From Methylovirgula sp963708155 (lineage in GTDB: Bacteria > Pseudomonadota > Alphaproteobacteria > Rhizobiales > Beijerinckiaceae): 64,000 bases of DNA. How positions within the stretch are numbered: position 1 is the first letter of the stretch; each line of letters begins with the position of its first letter. Shown here one piece after another: positions 62,016-64,000 of this stretch. A model generated the notes under the pieces. That model worked only from the letters and a program-made list of their open reading frames with translations. It did no database searches and was not told where the DNA came from. Location: the NCBI GenBank assembly GCA_963708155.1, contig OY970183.1, positions 930,001 through 994,000 on the forward strand, read 5' to 3'. A program made the position numbers and the translations under genes.

Positions 62016-62879
62016 CTATGCGGTCAAGACCTCGATTGCGCGCGGCAAGGACAGCGCGATCGGGATGATCTCCTCGCTCGCGAGGAAGCGATATTCATTC
62101 TTCGTCAGCGTCTCCGGCTCGACGACAGCGTAGTGCGGGCCTGACGAGCGCTTTATGATCTGCCGCGCGTAGATACGCAGCAGTTGATCGTGGAAGCGGC
62201 ATCCGATGAAGAAGAAGCTACGTTCTGTCCGCCGATCCCTGACAATGTCCGGAATCGGGGTTTGGATATCGATCTCCGTCAGCACCTCCACATAATCAGC
62301 GTCGGTGATGAGGAAATTTCCTGACGGCGCGATGCCGCCGTGCGGTTTATAGAGAAGCGTCGTCCAGCGCTCCGCACTGCCCTTATCGGTCTCGACGCCG
62401 TCCGCCCCATAAAAGCGGTACCAGCGGTCTTCGCCGATACCCGCGCGGGTGATGCCCTGCACCTCGCCCCAATTCGCCGCACCCGCCAGAGCCGTGCGCA
62501 TGGCACCGTCGTACCAACTATCGACAATCATCGGGAGATCGAGCGCGGCGAGATAGCGATATAGGGGCCCCGGCACAACCGGTTCAGCGAAAGCCTCGCG
62601 CAACAGAGCTGTCACCGTCGCGCGATGTTTTGTGCTCTCAATATGCTGCGCCGAGGCCCAGGGGTTGCCCTTCGCGCGCTTCGGCAGAGCGACCTTGGTT
62701 CCAAGAAATTCCGCCAGCGCCTCATAGCTCGTCGGTACACCCGGCGTAGAAAGCGCCGTGAGCTTCGGCCCGAGATAGGGAATGATGCGGCCAATCCGCA
62801 ATTGGCTCGCGATATGGGCGAGCACCGCTTCAGCATCCGCGAGTCTCAAAATCTCGAGCGGTGGTATCGGCGCATTCAT
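62016..62879 (-). CDS. nif-associated SIR2-like protein
   Basis: A 287-residue soluble protein with a SIR2-type Rossmann appearance: GRIIPYLGPKLTALSTPGVP near residue 30, a middle part with LYRYLAALDLPMIVDSWYDG, LLYKPHGGIAPSGNFLITDADY, and FFFIGCRFHDQLLRIYARQI. SIR2-like folds bind NAD; deacetylase residues cannot be assigned with certainty. It starts three bases after nifT and is followed by the nifB promoter region. Its role in nitrogen fixation is unknown. Confidence 0.72.
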   Translation of the reverse strand: MNAPIPPLEILRLADAEAVLAHIASQLRIGRIIPYLGPKLTALSTPGVPTSYEALAEFLGTKVALPKRAKGNPWASAQHIESTKHRATVTALLREAFAEPVVPGPLYRYLAALDLPMIVDSWYDGAMRTALAGAANWGEVQGITRAGIGEDRWYRFYGADGVETDKGSAERWTTLLYKPHGGIAPSGNFLITDADYVEVLTEIDIQTPIPDIVRDRRTERSFFFIGCRFHDQLLRIYARQIIKRSSGPHYAVVEPETLTKNEYRFLASEEIIPIALSLPRAIEVLTA

Positions 62880-62882
62880 GGT

Positions 62883-63101
62883 TCACGCCTCCTCGTCGCC
62901 GCGCTTGCGCGCATTGACGGTAATTGGGAGCTGCGTCTCCGCCGCCATCTCCGGCAAATCGAGAACCCAGCCGTTGGCGATACGGATCCATCCACCCCAG
63001 AGCGATTCATACTGGGACTCGATGATCGGCTCCTCCAAATCCTTCTTCGGCACGTAAATCGACAGTCCTGCCTCCGGAGAACGGCGGATCATCACTTTCA
63101 T
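62883..63101 (-). CDS. nifT: NifT/FixU family protein
   Basis: A 72-residue protein with the family start MKVMIRRSPEAGLSIYVPKK and the central SLWGGWIRIANGWVLDLPEM. It is found in most nif clusters with an undefined role. It is preceded by its own sigma-54 promoter and a NifA site, and co-transcribed with the SIR2-like gene. Confidence 0.9.
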   Translation of the reverse strand: MKVMIRRSPEAGLSIYVPKKDLEEPIIESQYESLWGGWIRIANGWVLDLPEMAAETQLPITVNARKRGDEEA

Positions 63102-63260
63102 AAAGTCAGTTCCTTAGGGCGAGGGCCTCGCGGCGCGCTGCATGTTCCGAGCTATTTACGACGCGCTGCAAATTGCTCGGAACCAGAACCTCGTCTCAGG
63201 TTCGGTAGCCGACAATTCTTCGTTGCGACAAAGATGGCCCAACATGCTCTGGCCGATGGC

Positions 63261-63276
63261 AGCAAGCGGTGTGCCA
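63261..63276 (-). promoter_or_regulatory. Sigma-54 promoter of nifT operon
   Basis: Minus-strand TGGCACACCGCTTGCT matches the -24/-12 consensus exactly in spacing, about 160 bases before nifT. No gene is supported in the 63102-63412 gap apart from this promoter and the activator site. Confidence 0.82.
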
Positions 63277-63347
63277 TCGAAAACGGGGCGATTTTCTCTC
63301 GGATTCCGGCTCTTAACGCCCGGAGAATACCGCCTGCGGCGGTGGTA

Positions 63348-63363
63348 TGTCGGGAATCTTACA
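63348..63363. promoter_or_regulatory. NifA upstream activator site of nifT operon
   Basis: TGT-CGGGAATCTT-ACA fits TGT-N10-ACA, about 80 bases upstream of the nifT sigma-54 promoter and just after the nifA stop. Confidence 0.78.
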
Positions 63364-63412
63364 TTACGGCGAACGGCACAATCAGTCCGCCGGACCTGCG
63401 CAATGGCGCTAC

Positions 63413-64000
63413 CTAAAAACGTTTGATCGGAATGTTGTGCTTTCGCAGCGCATAGCCAATCTGGCGTGGAGTCATGTTCAAGAGGCGTGCGGCCTTGGCC
63501 TGAACCCACCCCGCCGTCTCCATCGCATGCACGAGACGATCAAGCTCGCTTGCGTCTTCGGGCAGATCGCCAGCTTTCGGCGCAGCGCGAATCGGCCCCG
63601 GCGCTTCGCTCACGGAAGGAGTTGCTGGCGGCTGACGCGCGGGAGCGACATCCGCATCGACGACGGGCGCCTTCAAAATCCGCAGCGGTTCGCGTGTGGA
63701 AATCAGCCCCTTCCACAAAGTGGCTGAGAGACATGTGTCGTTGCGACACGCGAAATCATCCGCGATGATCACCGCGTCCCGCGCCAGTGTCGCCGTCCGC
63801 CGCACGCAATTTTCGAGCTCGCGCACATTGCCGGGGAAATAGCAGCTCTCGAGGACTTTCTGCGCCGATGCTGTCAGCGACATATGTGTGCCATGCTCGT
63901 CGTTGAAGCGGCGCAAGAATTCGCGCGCGAGCAGATTGATATCTTCGGCCCGCTCACGCAACGGCGGTAGCTGGATGGAGACGACATTGATGCGATAATA
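63413..64000 (-). CDS. nifA: NifA transcriptional activator, C-terminal part
   Basis: Sigma-54-dependent activator of nif genes; 195 residues of its C-terminus are inside the window and the 5' end lies beyond the right edge. Visible parts are the end of the AAA+ domain (YYRINVVSIQLPPLRERAED; YFPGNVRELENCVRRT), an interdomain linker with the two cysteines of oxygen-sensitive NifA (ACRNDTCLS), a Pro/Ala-rich stretch, and the DNA-binding helix-turn-helix (AKAARLLNMTPRQIGYALRK). NifA sites next to it control nifT and nifB. Confidence 0.95.
   Translation of the reverse strand, partial: YYRINVVSIQLPPLRERAEDINLLAREFLRRFNDEHGTHMSLTASAQKVLESCYFPGNVRELENCVRRTATLARDAVIIADDFACRNDTCLSATLWKGLISTREPLRILKAPVVDADVAPARQPPATPSVSEAPGPIRAAPKAGDLPEDASELDRLVHAMETAGWVQAKAARLLNMTPRQIGYALRKHNIPIKRF

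Noticed and set aside
1..64000. tRNA, rRNA, CRISPR arrays, transposases, attachment sites
   Set aside because: Looked for but none could be supported by eye; a covariance and repeat search could still reveal small RNAs.

Overview
The window looks like a chromosomal segment of an alphaproteobacterial methylotroph and nitrogen fixer of the Beijerinckiaceae type (Methylocella, Methylovirgula or Beijerinckia relatives). This is inferred from gene content: a lanthanide-type methanol dehydrogenase (xoxF) with its PQQ-associated periplasmic partners, a nif accessory cluster under sigma-54/NifA signals, NasST-controlled nitrate assimilation, Irr and GC-rich coding sequence. No rRNA, tRNA, CRISPR array, phage or insertion sequence was seen.

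Layout. 1-2.3 kb: NHEJ repair pair ligD-ku. 2.5-8.7 kb: housekeeping genes (GlsB-like, MarC, MetA-MetY methionine synthesis, an acyl-CoA synthetase, an HSL-type esterase). 8.9-18.8 kb: a tightly packed locus built around two free-standing carrier proteins. It holds an aminotransferase, a ThDP enzyme, an acyltransferase-like protein, an AMP-ligase, an SDR, a seryl-tRNA-synthetase-like amino acid:carrier-protein ligase, an acyl-CoA-dehydrogenase homologue and an aldehyde dehydrogenase. It looks like an uncharacterised small-molecule pathway and is the best candidate here for an undescribed system. 18.9-23.4 kb: hemD, a glycosyltransferase, and a DUF6502-DUF5666-Gly/Pro-rich operon preceded by twin palindromes. 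23.5-28.2 kb: SCO, a DUF2946-like protein, a bd-oxidase-like subunit carrying a haem-c domain, a membrane partner and a dihaem cytochrome c.

28.5-37.1 kb: lanthanide methylotrophy. A lanmodulin homologue lies directly upstream of xoxF. After xoxF come a terminator, a XoxJ-ankyrin fusion, two PQQ-associated periplasmic proteins and a NarL/NarX-type two-component system. 37.3-39.2 kb: a haem-oxygenase-like monooxygenase beside the remnant of a TonB receptor, a hydrolase and a coupled 28-codon ORF. 39.3-49.5 kb: nasT-nasS, a sigma-54 promoter, then an outer-membrane protein, narK, two mini-ORFs (one an apparent globin remnant), nirB, nirD and nasA. 49.7-53.4 kb: a Met-rich outer-membrane protein and an ABC importer of unknown substrate.

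53.7-64 kb: molbindin, Irr and the nif block on the minus strand, in transcription order nifA (partial), nifT, a SIR2-like gene, nifB, fdxN, an IscA-like gene, an LRV Fe-S protein, two nifZ genes, a DUF6129-like gene, a DegT homologue without its PLP lysine, a 2Fe-2S ferredoxin, two small ORFs and a truncated haemoglobin. Three TGT-N10-ACA NifA sites and two -24/-12 promoters are visible.

Data-quality note: five otherwise intact genes (ligD, the aminotransferase, the YVTN protein, nasA and an ABC binding protein), plus the TonB remnant, each contain what reads as one extra base. Four of the six sites lie at or next to GANTC or a would-be GANTC. Assembly or base-calling error is as likely as real mutation.
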